Source of the DNA: Lentisphaerota bacterium
GTDB taxonomy: Bacteria > Verrucomicrobiota > Lentisphaeria > Victivallales > Victivallaceae
Direction of reading: 5' to 3'
Assembly: GCA_024225035.1 (NCBI GenBank)
Contig: JAAEMX010000219.1
Span: forward strand, 62,001 to 126,000
DNA: 64,000 bases
Made by a program: the position numbers and the translations under genes. Below are positions 24,524-34,111 of this stretch, in pieces (within the stretch, counting starts at the first letter, position 1; each line of letters starts with the position of its first letter). A model generated the notes under the pieces. The model made no database searches, was not told the origin of the DNA, and was given only the letters and a program-made list of their open reading frames with translations.

Positions 24524-26932
24524 ATGAAAGTATCATATAATTGGCTTAAAGAATATGTAAAAATTGATTGCGGCATCGATGAGCTAGCTGAAAAAATGAC
24601 TATGGCCGGTATCGAAGTCGAAGCAATTGAAACCGCAAAATTAATTCCGGACGGTGTTGTTGTTGGCGAAATTCTTGAACGCGACCAGCATCCTAATGCT
24701 GATAAACTGTCCGTATGCAAAGTTTTTAACGGCAAAGAAGAATTGCAGATTGTCTGTGGCGCCCCTAACTGTGACGCAGGGAAAAAAGTTCCACTTGCAA
24801 CAATTGGCACTGTATTTATTGATCCTGAATCAGGTAAAGAATTTAAGATCAAAAAAGGCAAGCTGCGTGGCGAAAAATCTTTTGGCATGCTATGCAGCGC
24901 TGACGAAATCGGCATGGATGGCGATCATTCAGGTTTGATGGAACTTGATACAGACCTTAAAGCCGGGACACCTCTTGGTGAGATTTTTGCCGGAGACACT
25001 GTATTCGATGTAGAAATCACTCCAAACCGTCCTGACTGGCTTTCACACTGGGGAATCGCCCGTGACGTTTCATGCCTGTTCAGTGAGGCAGCAGAAATGC
25101 CTGAATTCACTGCTCCGGTACCGACTGCTAATGAAGCTACTGAAAACACGGTTACAGTTGAAGATAAAGAACTCTGCCCACGTTACACAGCTCGTATAAT
25201 CCGCAACGTGAAAGTAGCAGAAAGCCCTGAATGGCTCAAAGAGCGTTTATTGAGTATCGGCTTACGTCCAATCAACAACGTTGTTGACATTACAAATTTT
25301 GTTCTGCATGAACTTGGACAGCCGCTACATGCGTTTGACCTTGACCTGCTGGCAGAAAACCGCATCGTAGTGCGTCACGCCACAGAAAAAGAAAAAATCA
25401 CACTGCTGGATGGTGCTGAACTTGAGCTCCATGATCGTCATCTGGTTATTGCCGATGCCGAAAAACCTATGTGCCTTGCTGGCGTAATGGGTGGTCTGGA
25501 CTCAGGAGTCACTGATTCAACTGTAAATGTTCTGCTCGAAAGTGCATCATTCTTCTCATCAAATATTCGCTCCACTTCACGTGAGCTGGGGGTTTCATCG
25601 GATTCATCATACCGCTTTGAACGCGGCATTGACTGGGATATGGTTCAGACTGCCAGCGACAGAGCTACAGCAATGATTCTTGAGCTCGCTGGCGGCGAAC
25701 TTGTCACTGACTTTATCGATATTCAGGGACAGAAACCTTGTCCTGCTCCTGTCGCCTGCCGCTTTGAAAAAATTCGCAAGCTGATTGGTGTCAATATTGA
25801 AAACGGTGAGATTGTTGATATTTTCAGCAGGCTAGGACTTGAAGTCAAAGACGTTACTCCTGAGCAATGTGTTATTGTTCCTCCGCAGTACCGCCTTGAT
25901 GTACATCGTGAAGCTGACTTGGCTGAAGAAGTCGCCCGTATTCACGGACTTGATCAGGTTCCTGTCTTGCCGGTAGTTGGTAAAAACGCAGCTTCAATTG
26001 CTGATGATTCATATCTCGACTACGAAATGCTTCAAAATGATCTTATCTCATTGGGACTCTACCAATGTCTGCATTACAGCATGGTCAACGAGCAGTCAGC
26101 CTTGAAAGACAGCCGTTTTACTGCTAATGATCTGGTTAAAATTGATAACCCGCTCAGCCTTGATCTGGCCTGTATGCGCCCGTCACTGCTTGGAGAAATG
26201 CTGGATACGGTCGAACGTAATGTTTCACGCAAGAACACTACCATGCGTCTGTTTGAAATGGGCTCTGTTTTCTGCAGTAACAGCAAACTGTTTCCAGAAG
26301 AGCGCATTGAAATCTGCATGGTGCTCAGCGGCAAGTGTCGCCCAGAACGTTTTTCTGATGAGCTGCAGGAAGTTTTTGACTTCTACGACATGAAAGGCAT
26401 GGTTGAAGCTTTGCTCGAACGTCGCGACATCGTGAACTTCACATTTGAGAAGGCTTCTGACGACCGTTTTGCACCCGGACAATGCGCTGCCTTGATCATT
26501 GACGGGAAAATTGCAGGACACCTGGGACTGCTTGCATCAAAGTTTACAAAAGGGCTTCGTACCGAGTTTCCGATATTCGCGGCACAGATCGAAGCCGAAA
26601 ATATACTCGAAGGAAAGACCGGAAATCTCTATTATGAGTCCGTTGGTCAGTACCCTTCTACGACCCGAGATGTGGCATTTATAGCCGATAATTCACTAGA
26701 ACATCAAAAAGTCATCGATTTTATTGCCTCTACAAGGGTAAAAAACCTTGAAAAAGTTGAAATTTTTGATATTTTCTATAATAAGGAGACATTAGGTGCC
26801 GATAAGAAAAGCATGGCTTATGCTTTAACTTTCAGAAATTCTGAAAGAACGCTTACCGATAAGGAAGTGAATGGTGCCTTTGAAAAGCTTCGCGGCAAAA
26901 TGGCTGCTCAGCTTAATATCGAATTGAGATAA
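24524..26932 (+). CDS. pheT: Phenylalanyl-tRNA synthetase beta subunit
   Basis: 802 residues, usual length. Domain order: N-terminal tRNA-binding OB domain ('VVGEILERDQHPNADKLSVCKV', residues 43-150), the B3/4 editing domain ('INNVVDITNFVLHELGQPLHAFDLD' cited in part), B5 domain, the catalytic-like core, and the C-terminal anticodon-binding FDX-ACB domain ('VGQYPSTTRDVAFIADNSLEHQKV' cited in part). It also carries the editing site that hydrolyses Tyr-tRNA-Phe. Complete and in operon with pheS. Confidence 0.96.
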   Translation: MKVSYNWLKEYVKIDCGIDELAEKMTMAGIEVEAIETAKLIPDGVVVGEILERDQHPNADKLSVCKVFNGKEELQIVCGAPNCDAGKKVPLATIGTVFIDPESGKEFKIKKGKLRGEKSFGMLCSADEIGMDGDHSGLMELDTDLKAGTPLGEIFAGDTVFDVEITPNRPDWLSHWGIARDVSCLFSEAAEMPEFTAPVPTANEATENTVTVEDKELCPRYTARIIRNVKVAESPEWLKERLLSIGLRPINNVVDITNFVLHELGQPLHAFDLDLLAENRIVVRHATEKEKITLLDGAELELHDRHLVIADAEKPMCLAGVMGGLDSGVTDSTVNVLLESASFFSSNIRSTSRELGVSSDSSYRFERGIDWDMVQTASDRATAMILELAGGELVTDFIDIQGQKPCPAPVACRFEKIRKLIGVNIENGEIVDIFSRLGLEVKDVTPEQCVIVPPQYRLDVHREADLAEEVARIHGLDQVPVLPVVGKNAASIADDSYLDYEMLQNDLISLGLYQCLHYSMVNEQSALKDSRFTANDLVKIDNPLSLDLACMRPSLLGEMLDTVERNVSRKNTTMRLFEMGSVFCSNSKLFPEERIEICMVLSGKCRPERFSDELQEVFDFYDMKGMVEALLERRDIVNFTFEKASDDRFAPGQCAALIIDGKIAGHLGLLASKFTKGLRTEFPIFAAQIEAENILEGKTGNLYYESVGQYPSTTRDVAFIADNSLEHQKVIDFIASTRVKNLEKVEIFDIFYNKETLGADKKSMAYALTFRNSERTLTDKEVNGAFEKLRGKMAAQLNIELR

Positions 26933-26965
26933 TGTCTGACCGGGGAGGCTCAGGTCTCCCCGACA
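26933..26965 (+). other. GC-rich hairpin after pheT
   Basis: CGGGGAG (26941-26947) and CTCCCCG (26956-26962) form a 7-bp stem with an 8-nt loop; flanking TGTC/GACA can extend it with a bulge. There is no T-run, so it is a possible RNA stabiliser or weak terminator between pheT and the secretin-like operon. Confidence 0.4.
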
Positions 26966-27028
26966 GCCTAAATTAATGATAGTAGCGGTTTCCCAGTTCG
27001 TACTGGTAGTTAAGCAGAGGGGTAAGAG

Positions 27029-28450
27029 GTGGTAAAACGAGTTATAAAAGTTGTCTTTCTTATAATTTGTCTACTTTCTCTAACTGTCCCTCTTTTTGCC
27101 CAAAAAGGCGTCCGCACCATCATCTTCAATGAAGACCGCAACCAGAAATACATGACCACTCGTATCTTTAAACTCGAGCATATGGACGCTACAGATCTCC
27201 AGCCATGGGTAGTAGGTGCGGTAAAGCGTTTCAATGGTGAATCCATTGCCCAACGACTTGATTATGCATACGGTGATGAACAGTATTTAGTTGTAAGTAC
27301 CGGTGTTGAAGTCATGCCCTATATCGTTGACATGATCCAGAAAATGGATCGCCCCTGCAAAATAAAAGGGCCCAATAATGAGATCGTCGATGGTGACGGC
27401 ATCCACCGTTTTGTCTACTATGCCAATTACCGTGCTACAGATAATATGCGTGAAGCATTGTTTGCTGCAGTTCAGTTTGGTGTAAGCTTCTTTGATTCAC
27501 AACACAATATGTTCTACTGGAAAAACTCACTATCCAGTGGACGAAACTTCATGAATTTCCTCAAAGCGGTCGACAGGCCCGTTCCGCAGCTACAGGTACG
27601 TTTAAATACTTATGTCATCTATGAAAACAGCTTTACTGAGCTAGGAATTGACTATATAAGCTGGAAAAACGGCCCAGGAGCCAAACTTTTCAGCACCGCT
27701 TTTCAGTACCTTGACTTTAAGTCCTTTACAAACTTATCAAGTGCTTTGAATATCATCAGCAGCAGTCCTCTTTCAAACCTTGGATACGGTGCCTTTCTGG
27801 TAGCACCTCAGTTCGATGCTACTTTCCTGCGGCTTCTCAAGCAGCAGGGACGGGCCAGAACCTCTATTTCCGGCAGTCTCACTGTCGTAAATGACTTGTT
27901 TGCCGATCCCGGCTCAGCTGGTTATGAAAATGCCAAATACCGTTTGAAGTTCACTCCTCGTTATGAAACAATTGAAAAAGATGATGACAACAATATTATG
28001 CTTGAAAGCCTTAATAATGAAGATTTCTTCTTTTATCTGTCAAAACCAATTATTTCATTTAACAATAATGCATCTGCCGGAGCAATTTTGATAGCGGGCT
28101 GGAACTTACAGGTCAACGACACCGTCGAAAAAACCAATCAGGGAGTGCCCATCACCAATAAACAGAATTTCAGCTCATGGCTGACTATTGAGGCCGGCAC
28201 AGAAAAAGTTATCGCTACCTATGAAAAAGATCTTTATGTACGTCAACAGGACAGTATCCCATTCCTTGGAGACCTTCCAATCGTAGGTTACCTGTTTGGC
28301 AGTACTGCCTTATCTAAAGCCAAATCAAAAGTATTTATCACGATGCAAGTAGATCCGATAGCTCCCTCAATGGACCTATCCAGATGGTCCGGCAGAGTTA
28401 TCGAAGCATCAGAAATTATGGAGGCTGAGCGTGCAGGTGAAATCGAATGA
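27029..28450 (+). CDS. Divergent secretin-like exported protein, first of a pair
   Basis: 473 residues from GTG 27029 (AGAGGTG before it). A signal peptide ends 'LTVPLFAQ' near residue 24. Early part: 'TTRIFKLEHMDATDLQPWVVGAV', resembling the N-domains of secretins, which read '..V.L.y.dA.el...l'. Centre: 'VRLNTYVIYENSFTELGIDYISWKNGPGAK' (given in part), matching the strand leading into a secretin barrel. Near residue 410-426: 'SIPFLGDLPIVGYLFGS', the secretin C-terminal signature. No pilotin-binding tail. It overlaps the next gene by 4 nt (ATGA). No other type II/IV secretion genes are adjacent. Likely outer-membrane pore or scaffold; cargo is unknown. Confidence 0.75.
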   Translation: MVKRVIKVVFLIICLLSLTVPLFAQKGVRTIIFNEDRNQKYMTTRIFKLEHMDATDLQPWVVGAVKRFNGESIAQRLDYAYGDEQYLVVSTGVEVMPYIVDMIQKMDRPCKIKGPNNEIVDGDGIHRFVYYANYRATDNMREALFAAVQFGVSFFDSQHNMFYWKNSLSSGRNFMNFLKAVDRPVPQLQVRLNTYVIYENSFTELGIDYISWKNGPGAKLFSTAFQYLDFKSFTNLSSALNIISSSPLSNLGYGAFLVAPQFDATFLRLLKQQGRARTSISGSLTVVNDLFADPGSAGYENAKYRLKFTPRYETIEKDDDNNIMLESLNNEDFFFYLSKPIISFNNNASAGAILIAGWNLQVNDTVEKTNQGVPITNKQNFSSWLTIEAGTEKVIATYEKDLYVRQQDSIPFLGDLPIVGYLFGSTALSKAKSKVFITMQVDPIAPSMDLSRWSGRVIEASEIMEAERAGEIE

Positions 28451-30447
28451 TTAACGGAAAAACTTTAAGGGTATTGCTTTTGACGGCTGTTCTCTGCACA
28501 ACAGCCCTGCCCCTTGTCGCGCAAACTGCTACTAACGTCGATGCTGGTGTTTTTAATCCCAACCAAACCCCGTCTATTGTAAATGCGCCTACGCCTCCCT
28601 ATAACAGGACCAAAGTGCTCCCATTGCTGAAGGTTGATATAGACAAAAAGACCGAACAGGTCCACTTTATAAGTACGAACAATGATCCGAGCGTTTTGAC
28701 GCGAGTATACGTACTGAAATATGCTGATCCTTACGAAATACTACCCTACATCAGTGCCGCCATCAGTGCCCGAAGGGTAAGCACCAGCCCAACCAAAGCT
28801 GAGGCTATAAAATATATGGACGGCACCGGAATGATTATTGTATCTGCTGAAGACTATCGTTTTGGAAATACTATTGTCGGCATGCCTCTAGATGAATTGA
28901 TCCGCATTCTGGACAAACCTTACCTCTCGGTTTACGCCGGAAGACGCTACTGGCTTTATTTCCCTAAATACTGGGATGCTCTGCGGCTTCGCGATGTTAT
29001 TTTCAATGTTGGTCTTTATCATTCCAATGACTTCTTCGAATTGGAAGGTGGCCAAGGCATCGTCAACGTAGATACCGGCCTTAACGCTCTGTTTTTCTAT
29101 GAATCACCGTTTGCTGTCAAGACAGTCCAACGCATGCTCAGGCTTTATGATACTCCCCGCCCGCAGGCATTAGTTAAGTACAGAATCTACGAACTTGATT
29201 TTGAAAACGACGGTCAGGTTGGTGTCGATTTCCAGTCTTGGAAAAACGGTCCGGGAGCCGACCTTTTTGCTGTAGCTGCCCGTTATACAAACGGCTGGGA
29301 CTTTATAAATGAAAACGTCGGAAATTATTTTGTTAACACCAGTAACTCACGTTATATCAATTTCAACCCCAAATGGAATACACGCTACCTTGATTTTCTG
29401 GTTACCAAGAGCAAAGCCAAGATCCTTACTACTGGCCAATTACTGCTAATGAACAATAAAACCGGAACGATATCAGCAATAACAAGCCTTGCCAGAATTC
29501 AAGATGGCGAACCAATATCAAACCCGGCAACACTCCAACAATACATGAACTTGCAGAGCGTACAGTGGGTATCAAACACTAACACCGCCCCCACTATTGG
29601 TGATTACCGCTTAAACAATGCTATTGACCCTATAAACGGAAACCGCATTGATGTCAGAACCAGTGCTGGCGCAGCAGTTGATGTAAATCTGAGTTTTATG
29701 GCAGCAAGGTCGCAGATTGAAAATAAATTTTACTTTACCCTTCAAATTGCACCTGATTCCGTAGATGCTAATTTCTTTGATTTGAATAGAAATATAAGCA
29801 TAGGAAAAACCACAAATGCATTAAGTGTGCAGATCCAGCAGTATCAGGTAGTTGATACAGCCAACGGCACATTGGGATGGGTAACACTTGACGACTGGTC
29901 TACTGATCAGGAATACGTGATTGACCGCAATGTTACCCGTATAACCAAACCCGGAGAATACGGTTTTGTGCTTTCAATGACTCCGGTGGTATGTAATAAT
30001 GCAACGACTTTAGATATCAGTATGAGCAATACTAATCTGATAGGGTTCAAAAGTACCGGGCGCCCACGTACTTCCCGGACAGAACTCAGGACAAAAGTAA
30101 TTTTTAACACCAATACCAGACGCTTTATTATCGGCGGCATGGAAAAAATGACTGTTGTCCGCAGTGTAAGCAAAGTACCATGGCTGGGAAGCATTCCCGT
30201 TCTGGGCTGGATATTTACTACTGAATCTGAGATTAGCAAGAAATCACAGCTGGTAGCGGTAATTGACTGCTTGCCTTCACCACCTGATGTCAGCCTCCCA
30301 CAGTCAGGAATTTACAATGCCATTGAAGAAGTCAAAAAAGACTTGAAGAAACATGGCAGCGGAGTTGGCACCCCAGTTAAAAACTTCTATGGATTCGATC
30401 AATTCCTGCTTGACAAGAGCAAGAAAAAGCTTGACTCAGCACCATAA
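28447..30447 (+). CDS. Divergent secretin-like exported protein, second of a pair
   Basis: 666 residues, signal peptide ending 'LPLVAQT'. It is a larger paralogue of the upstream protein: the N-domain 'LTRVYVLKYADPYEILPYISAAI' parallels the first, and both contain a 'SWKNGPGA' motif after 'VGVDFQ'/'LGIDYI'. The secretin-type C-terminal signature is 'VPWLGSIPVLGWIFTT' at about residues 577-593. A long central insertion (residues 300-440) and a C-terminal tail of about 70 residues that looks partly coiled ('EEVKKDLKKHGSG') distinguish it. It is translationally coupled to the first, so the two are probably made in matched amounts and could form a hetero-oligomer (inference). Confidence 0.75.
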   Translation: MINGKTLRVLLLTAVLCTTALPLVAQTATNVDAGVFNPNQTPSIVNAPTPPYNRTKVLPLLKVDIDKKTEQVHFISTNNDPSVLTRVYVLKYADPYEILPYISAAISARRVSTSPTKAEAIKYMDGTGMIIVSAEDYRFGNTIVGMPLDELIRILDKPYLSVYAGRRYWLYFPKYWDALRLRDVIFNVGLYHSNDFFELEGGQGIVNVDTGLNALFFYESPFAVKTVQRMLRLYDTPRPQALVKYRIYELDFENDGQVGVDFQSWKNGPGADLFAVAARYTNGWDFINENVGNYFVNTSNSRYINFNPKWNTRYLDFLVTKSKAKILTTGQLLLMNNKTGTISAITSLARIQDGEPISNPATLQQYMNLQSVQWVSNTNTAPTIGDYRLNNAIDPINGNRIDVRTSAGAAVDVNLSFMAARSQIENKFYFTLQIAPDSVDANFFDLNRNISIGKTTNALSVQIQQYQVVDTANGTLGWVTLDDWSTDQEYVIDRNVTRITKPGEYGFVLSMTPVVCNNATTLDISMSNTNLIGFKSTGRPRTSRTELRTKVIFNTNTRRFIIGGMEKMTVVRSVSKVPWLGSIPVLGWIFTTESEISKKSQLVAVIDCLPSPPDVSLPQSGIYNAIEEVKKDLKKHGSGVGTPVKNFYGFDQFLLDKSKKKLDSAP

Positions 30448-30467
30448 GGCATGTTGATATTTTTTAA

Positions 30468-31697
30468 TCAATAAAATGTTTTGCCTGATCTGCAAAACTG
30501 TTCACAGATTGATCTTTGCCAGATATTTGACCCTCGCGGGGTTATCAACCCTGCACGATTTCTTTGACGCAGTCTGCGCAGGCCTTCAAGAATAATCGTT
30601 GCCGACTCGGTCATTTGGTTTTCAGCACTGTATATTCCTTTAGTAAAGATATGAACATTTGAAACGTAAAAATTAAAACTTATCCCAAGAACGATATTAA
30701 TTGTTCCTTCCTGAGTATTTCCTGCATGTATTGTATTAAAAAGCTGCTGGTATGCTTCAGTTATAAACCGGCTTACTGTAACCGGATATGGCAGGGATTC
30801 GAGTTCCTTGGTGTCAGCACTTATATATGTCATATTCTCCCATGACTCAAGCGCCATACTGTACACAAACAGGTCTTGGGCTATTATTTTTTTAGCTTCA
30901 GCAGAAAAATTAAACTCTTCTGCAAAATCGGTAGCCGAGTAACCAAGATCCTCAGGAGCGTCGACCTCCTCGCTGTCATCCAAAGCCTGAGCGGACACAC
31001 TGGTTGTCCGCACCGGAGCAGGCTGGCATCTGGTAAATTGGTTAGGCACTGGCGGTTCCTGATGCATAGCGTTTATAACCCGGTTTCTTATACAAAACCT
31101 TTCCAGTTTTGACTTCACCAAAGTTTCAAGTCTGAGAGCTTCTTCTCTTGAATATGGTATCAGCTGCATCAGGTTCTGTGGATTTGGCATTGCATTTTCC
31201 AGATGTGGAGGCTGATTTTTATAATAACAATTTACAGTCTCCCAAAAGTATAAAGAGGGAGAATTGCGCCTCTGCCGACAACGTGTAAGTCTATTTCCAA
31301 TTGCCTCCTTAAGCTGCATTTGAGGTCTGATGTCAGGGCGCGAACCAGGAGGTATTGGCCTGATTTCAGGAATTACCTGACTTATATCGCTGAATAACTG
31401 GCTTAACCATTCTTTTATCCCTTCCTGATTAAAAGAAAATATTCCACTGAACCGGCCACGTCTGGGCTCCGCATAAGCTCGGAAATTATGCTCTCTACGG
31501 ATATAATTATTGTAAGCAAGAAGCCTTGGCAGCAGGTATGACGCCATTACAGAAACGACATTATTTCTATGCTCACCGTAAAGATCTTCAAATCTGCCGT
31601 TAAGATAAAAATGGACAAAAGTCTGCAGACGTTGGTATTTTCTGACAGTCTGCTTTACAAGTTGATCATTTTCAAGGATAAGTGTATCCAGGTTCAT
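30468..31697 (-). CDS. Uncharacterised protein, no recognised domain
   Basis: 409 residues. Not recognised. No signal peptide or membrane segment, so probably cytoplasmic. N-terminal 130 residues are basic and aromatic-rich ('KYQRLQTFVHFYLNGRF', 'MASYLLPRLLAYNNYIRREHNF'); the middle is Pro-rich with 'PIPPGSRPDIRPQM'; the C-terminal part is acidic then helical, ending 'RSICEQFCRSGKTF'. There is a weak resemblance to helical adaptor or virion-type structural proteins in composition only; I make no functional claim. It converges on the secretin-like pair (20 nt between stops) and is followed by the V-ATPase operon on the same strand. Confidence 0.7.
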   Translation of the reverse strand: MNLDTLILENDQLVKQTVRKYQRLQTFVHFYLNGRFEDLYGEHRNNVVSVMASYLLPRLLAYNNYIRREHNFRAYAEPRRGRFSGIFSFNQEGIKEWLSQLFSDISQVIPEIRPIPPGSRPDIRPQMQLKEAIGNRLTRCRQRRNSPSLYFWETVNCYYKNQPPHLENAMPNPQNLMQLIPYSREEALRLETLVKSKLERFCIRNRVINAMHQEPPVPNQFTRCQPAPVRTTSVSAQALDDSEEVDAPEDLGYSATDFAEEFNFSAEAKKIIAQDLFVYSMALESWENMTYISADTKELESLPYPVTVSRFITEAYQQLFNTIHAGNTQEGTINIVLGISFNFYVSNVHIFTKGIYSAENQMTESATIILEGLRRLRQRNRAGLITPRGSNIWQRSICEQFCRSGKTFY

Positions 31698-31824
31698 TAT
31701 ATTTCCCTCTTGTATCTTCCTCTATTTAGAATATAAAATACTGAAAGAAATATTACAATCTATCTTCGTATATTTATCTTGTTATTCGACAGAAACACTC
31801 ATAAATAAACGTCCATTCAAGACA

Positions 31825-31853
31825 TAAAAAAAGGCGCGGAATAATCCGCGCCT
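31825..31853 (-). terminator. Terminator of the V-ATPase operon
   Basis: On the minus strand a perfect 9-bp GC-rich stem AGGCGCGGA/TCCGCGCCT with a 4-nt loop is followed by a run of seven T residues, 17 nt after the subunit K stop. Confidence 0.92.
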
Positions 31854-31869
31854 GAAAATATAAAAGCCT

Positions 31870-32325
31870 CTACAAAATGAGCAGAGAGAAAACCAATGCG
31901 AAGATCGCAACAGTTTCAACAATACCCAGTACCATAAGGTTATTAGCAAAACCTTTTCCGGTTTCAGCAAAAGAATCACAGCCGCCAGCACCGGCAGCTC
32001 CTTGATACCAGGCTGAAACTCCCATAGCAATTCCGCCAAAAATACCAATGACCAGATACAAAGGCCAACGGTCTGGAGATTCCGCCAGTTTACCTTTGAT
32101 AAAGATCAGCATGATAAGACCGTAAATAGTCTGTGAAAGAGGAGCACCTGCATAAGCGAGGAGCAGGAAAGGAGCCGGTTTATTATGAGCATAGCACTTT
32201 TTCCAAGCGCCAATAGCAGAACTGCCGGCAATACCTGTTCCGATTGCAGAACCAATTGCTGCCAGACCTACAGCAGCATAACCGCCAGCTTCGCCAAGAG
32301 CTTTGAAGACGATAGAAGAATCCAT
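31870..32325 (-). CDS. ntpK: V-type ATPase subunit K (proteolipid ring)
   Basis: 151 residues, four membrane helices in two homologous hairpins; it forms the rotating c-ring. Hairpin 1: 'GGYAAVGLAAIGSAIGTGIAGS' and 'APFLLLAYAGAPLSQTIYGLIML'. Hairpin 2: 'LYLVIGIFGGIAMGVSAWYQGAAGAG' and 'VLGIVETVAIFALVFSLL'. The ion-binding carboxylate is Glu in 'GIVETVAIF'; the equivalent place in hairpin 1 is 'LSQTIYG' (Gln), so there is one ionisable site per duplicated subunit, as in other V-type K subunits. Last gene of the operon, 1 nt after the subunit I stop. Whether the ion is H+ or Na+ cannot be decided. Confidence 0.95.
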   Translation of the reverse strand: MDSSIVFKALGEAGGYAAVGLAAIGSAIGTGIAGSSAIGAWKKCYAHNKPAPFLLLAYAGAPLSQTIYGLIMLIFIKGKLAESPDRWPLYLVIGIFGGIAMGVSAWYQGAAGAGGCDSFAETGKGFANNLMVLGIVETVAIFALVFSLLIL

Positions 32326-32326
32326 T

Positions 32327-34111
32327 TTATTTCTCCTTGTTTGAAATTGTATTTTTCTTAAATGGTTTAAATTCAGTACCGGACCAAGTCAATCCGATAT
32401 GGTTTGAAAATTCCAAGGTGTTAAGCCTCACACCGTGAACCAGAACGCCCATCATGCACAACGCGATATTCAAGCAATGTCCGAACAGGATAACCACCAG
32501 TCCGAGAACTACCGCAAGAATCACCCATGCACCGGAACTTGATTCTAACAACGATGCAAACATACCGTTGAAACTTGAAGCAATATAAAATCCAGCCATA
32601 CCTACCGCAAACAAACGGATATAAGACAGCATATCAACGAAACTGTTAATAAAGCTGAAAGGCAGGTTAAAAGCTTCACTTGGATCACGCCAGTTGACAT
32701 CACAAGTAGCAACCAGAAATGCTCCTACACCATATAGTGGGAGCATAAATCCGGGGAATTGACCTGTACGGTCAACTACCAGCTCGAGTGTCAGGAAGAA
32801 ATTCATCCACAGGATGATTACCCAGCCCAATTGTCCAAGTATTTTGCGCAGTTTTCCGGCCAGAATAGCTCGCCAGATGTGCCCCATTGATAATTGAGCA
32901 ACCGCCAGCAGGAAGCAGAAAAACTGAATATTTCTGTTCTTTGCAGCTCCAGTTAGCCATTCGATACCCGGAGCGCTCAAACCAAACCAGTTTCCGCTAA
33001 GTCCTCCCCAAATCATGGTGGAAGCACTTAGTACGCCCAAAAGGCGCAGCGGCATTTTGTATTTATCTCCACGCAGTTTTGCTCTGGCAATAAGAGTTAC
33101 CAACATGAAAATAGAGCCGTAACCGGCATCTCCTACAATCATGCCAAAGTATATGACAAAGAAAAACATAACGCCGACACTGGCATCTATTTCGTTATAT
33201 CCCGGTGAAATTCCCAGGAATTCAAACAATGGCTGTATAAACCTGAAAACTTTCGGAATCGTAATTAACGTAGGCACACGATCATCAGGGCCCGGATCTT
33301 CAAGAAGCAAAGCCCAGCCGTGCTTTTCAGCAGATGCCGTAAGGCGTTCTTCTTCTTTCACGGGAACAAAACCACTGATAGAGGCTATGTCTTCATGCGA
33401 CTGCATGCTGTCACGTGTGGTCAAAAATTCCAGACGTTCCTTGATTTCAAGCTCATAATGTTCCAGCTGATGCGCATGAGATGCCAGATAATCCAGCTCC
33501 TCATTTATCTGCTTGAGACGACGCTGCAGCTTTTTCATATGATCATTGACATCGCGCAGTCGTTTATCTTTCGGCAAGACGGCAAGCGGCAAGTCTTCAG
33601 CAGACATTTCCTGATCGGAAATCACGACAAAACGCACGGTGCCACGCTCTCTGCCAATTTCCATAATGGTCAAATCAGCATTTTTAGAGAGTTCCTCATA
33701 AGGAGTTTCCATAGCTTCACAGCAATAAACGTGTACGCCCTTGCCAGCCAGTTCCTGCATTAACTTATGCGAGAAGTCTCCCCATGGGCAAAGTGCTTCA
33801 TGACTACGGCGCATGGCCTCCATATCTTTATCGATACGGCCCATTTCTTCCAGCAACACTGAAACTTTTTTATATGTTGCCTTCGGACTAAGTTCGTCTC
33901 TTGGCTTGTCATGCTCACTTTTGCGCGATTCAAGCACAATAGCCGCACGTTCGATCCCGCTCAGCAGCATCTGCAGTTCTGAACGGTCTTCAGTATCCGC
34001 AAGGGATTCAACTTCAACATGCATAACGCCGAGTCCACGCAGCTTTTGCAGAGCATTGACTCTATCATGCATGAGACACAACAGGAGAACTTTTTTCATC
34101 GGTACAATCAT
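32327..34111 (-). CDS. ntpI: V-type ATPase subunit I (stator/a subunit)
   Basis: 594 residues. Subunit I joins the peripheral stalk to the membrane and forms the ion half-channels. N-terminal cytoplasmic half with coiled coils ('LGVMHVEVESL', 'DHMKKLQRRLKQINEELDYL'), then the membrane half from about residue 315: 'FFFVIYFGMIVGDAGYG', 'LSYIRLFAVGMAGFYIAS' with the essential Arg in 'YIRLFAVG', and the final pair 'FGHCLNIALCMMGVLVHGVRLNTLEF'. It overlaps D by 4 nt. The start may be Met1 or Met5. Confidence 0.94.
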   Translation of the reverse strand: MIVPMKKVLLLCLMHDRVNALQKLRGLGVMHVEVESLADTEDRSELQMLLSGIERAAIVLESRKSEHDKPRDELSPKATYKKVSVLLEEMGRIDKDMEAMRRSHEALCPWGDFSHKLMQELAGKGVHVYCCEAMETPYEELSKNADLTIMEIGRERGTVRFVVISDQEMSAEDLPLAVLPKDKRLRDVNDHMKKLQRRLKQINEELDYLASHAHQLEHYELEIKERLEFLTTRDSMQSHEDIASISGFVPVKEEERLTASAEKHGWALLLEDPGPDDRVPTLITIPKVFRFIQPLFEFLGISPGYNEIDASVGVMFFFVIYFGMIVGDAGYGSIFMLVTLIARAKLRGDKYKMPLRLLGVLSASTMIWGGLSGNWFGLSAPGIEWLTGAAKNRNIQFFCFLLAVAQLSMGHIWRAILAGKLRKILGQLGWVIILWMNFFLTLELVVDRTGQFPGFMLPLYGVGAFLVATCDVNWRDPSEAFNLPFSFINSFVDMLSYIRLFAVGMAGFYIASSFNGMFASLLESSSGAWVILAVVLGLVVILFGHCLNIALCMMGVLVHGVRLNTLEFSNHIGLTWSGTEFKPFKKNTISNKEK

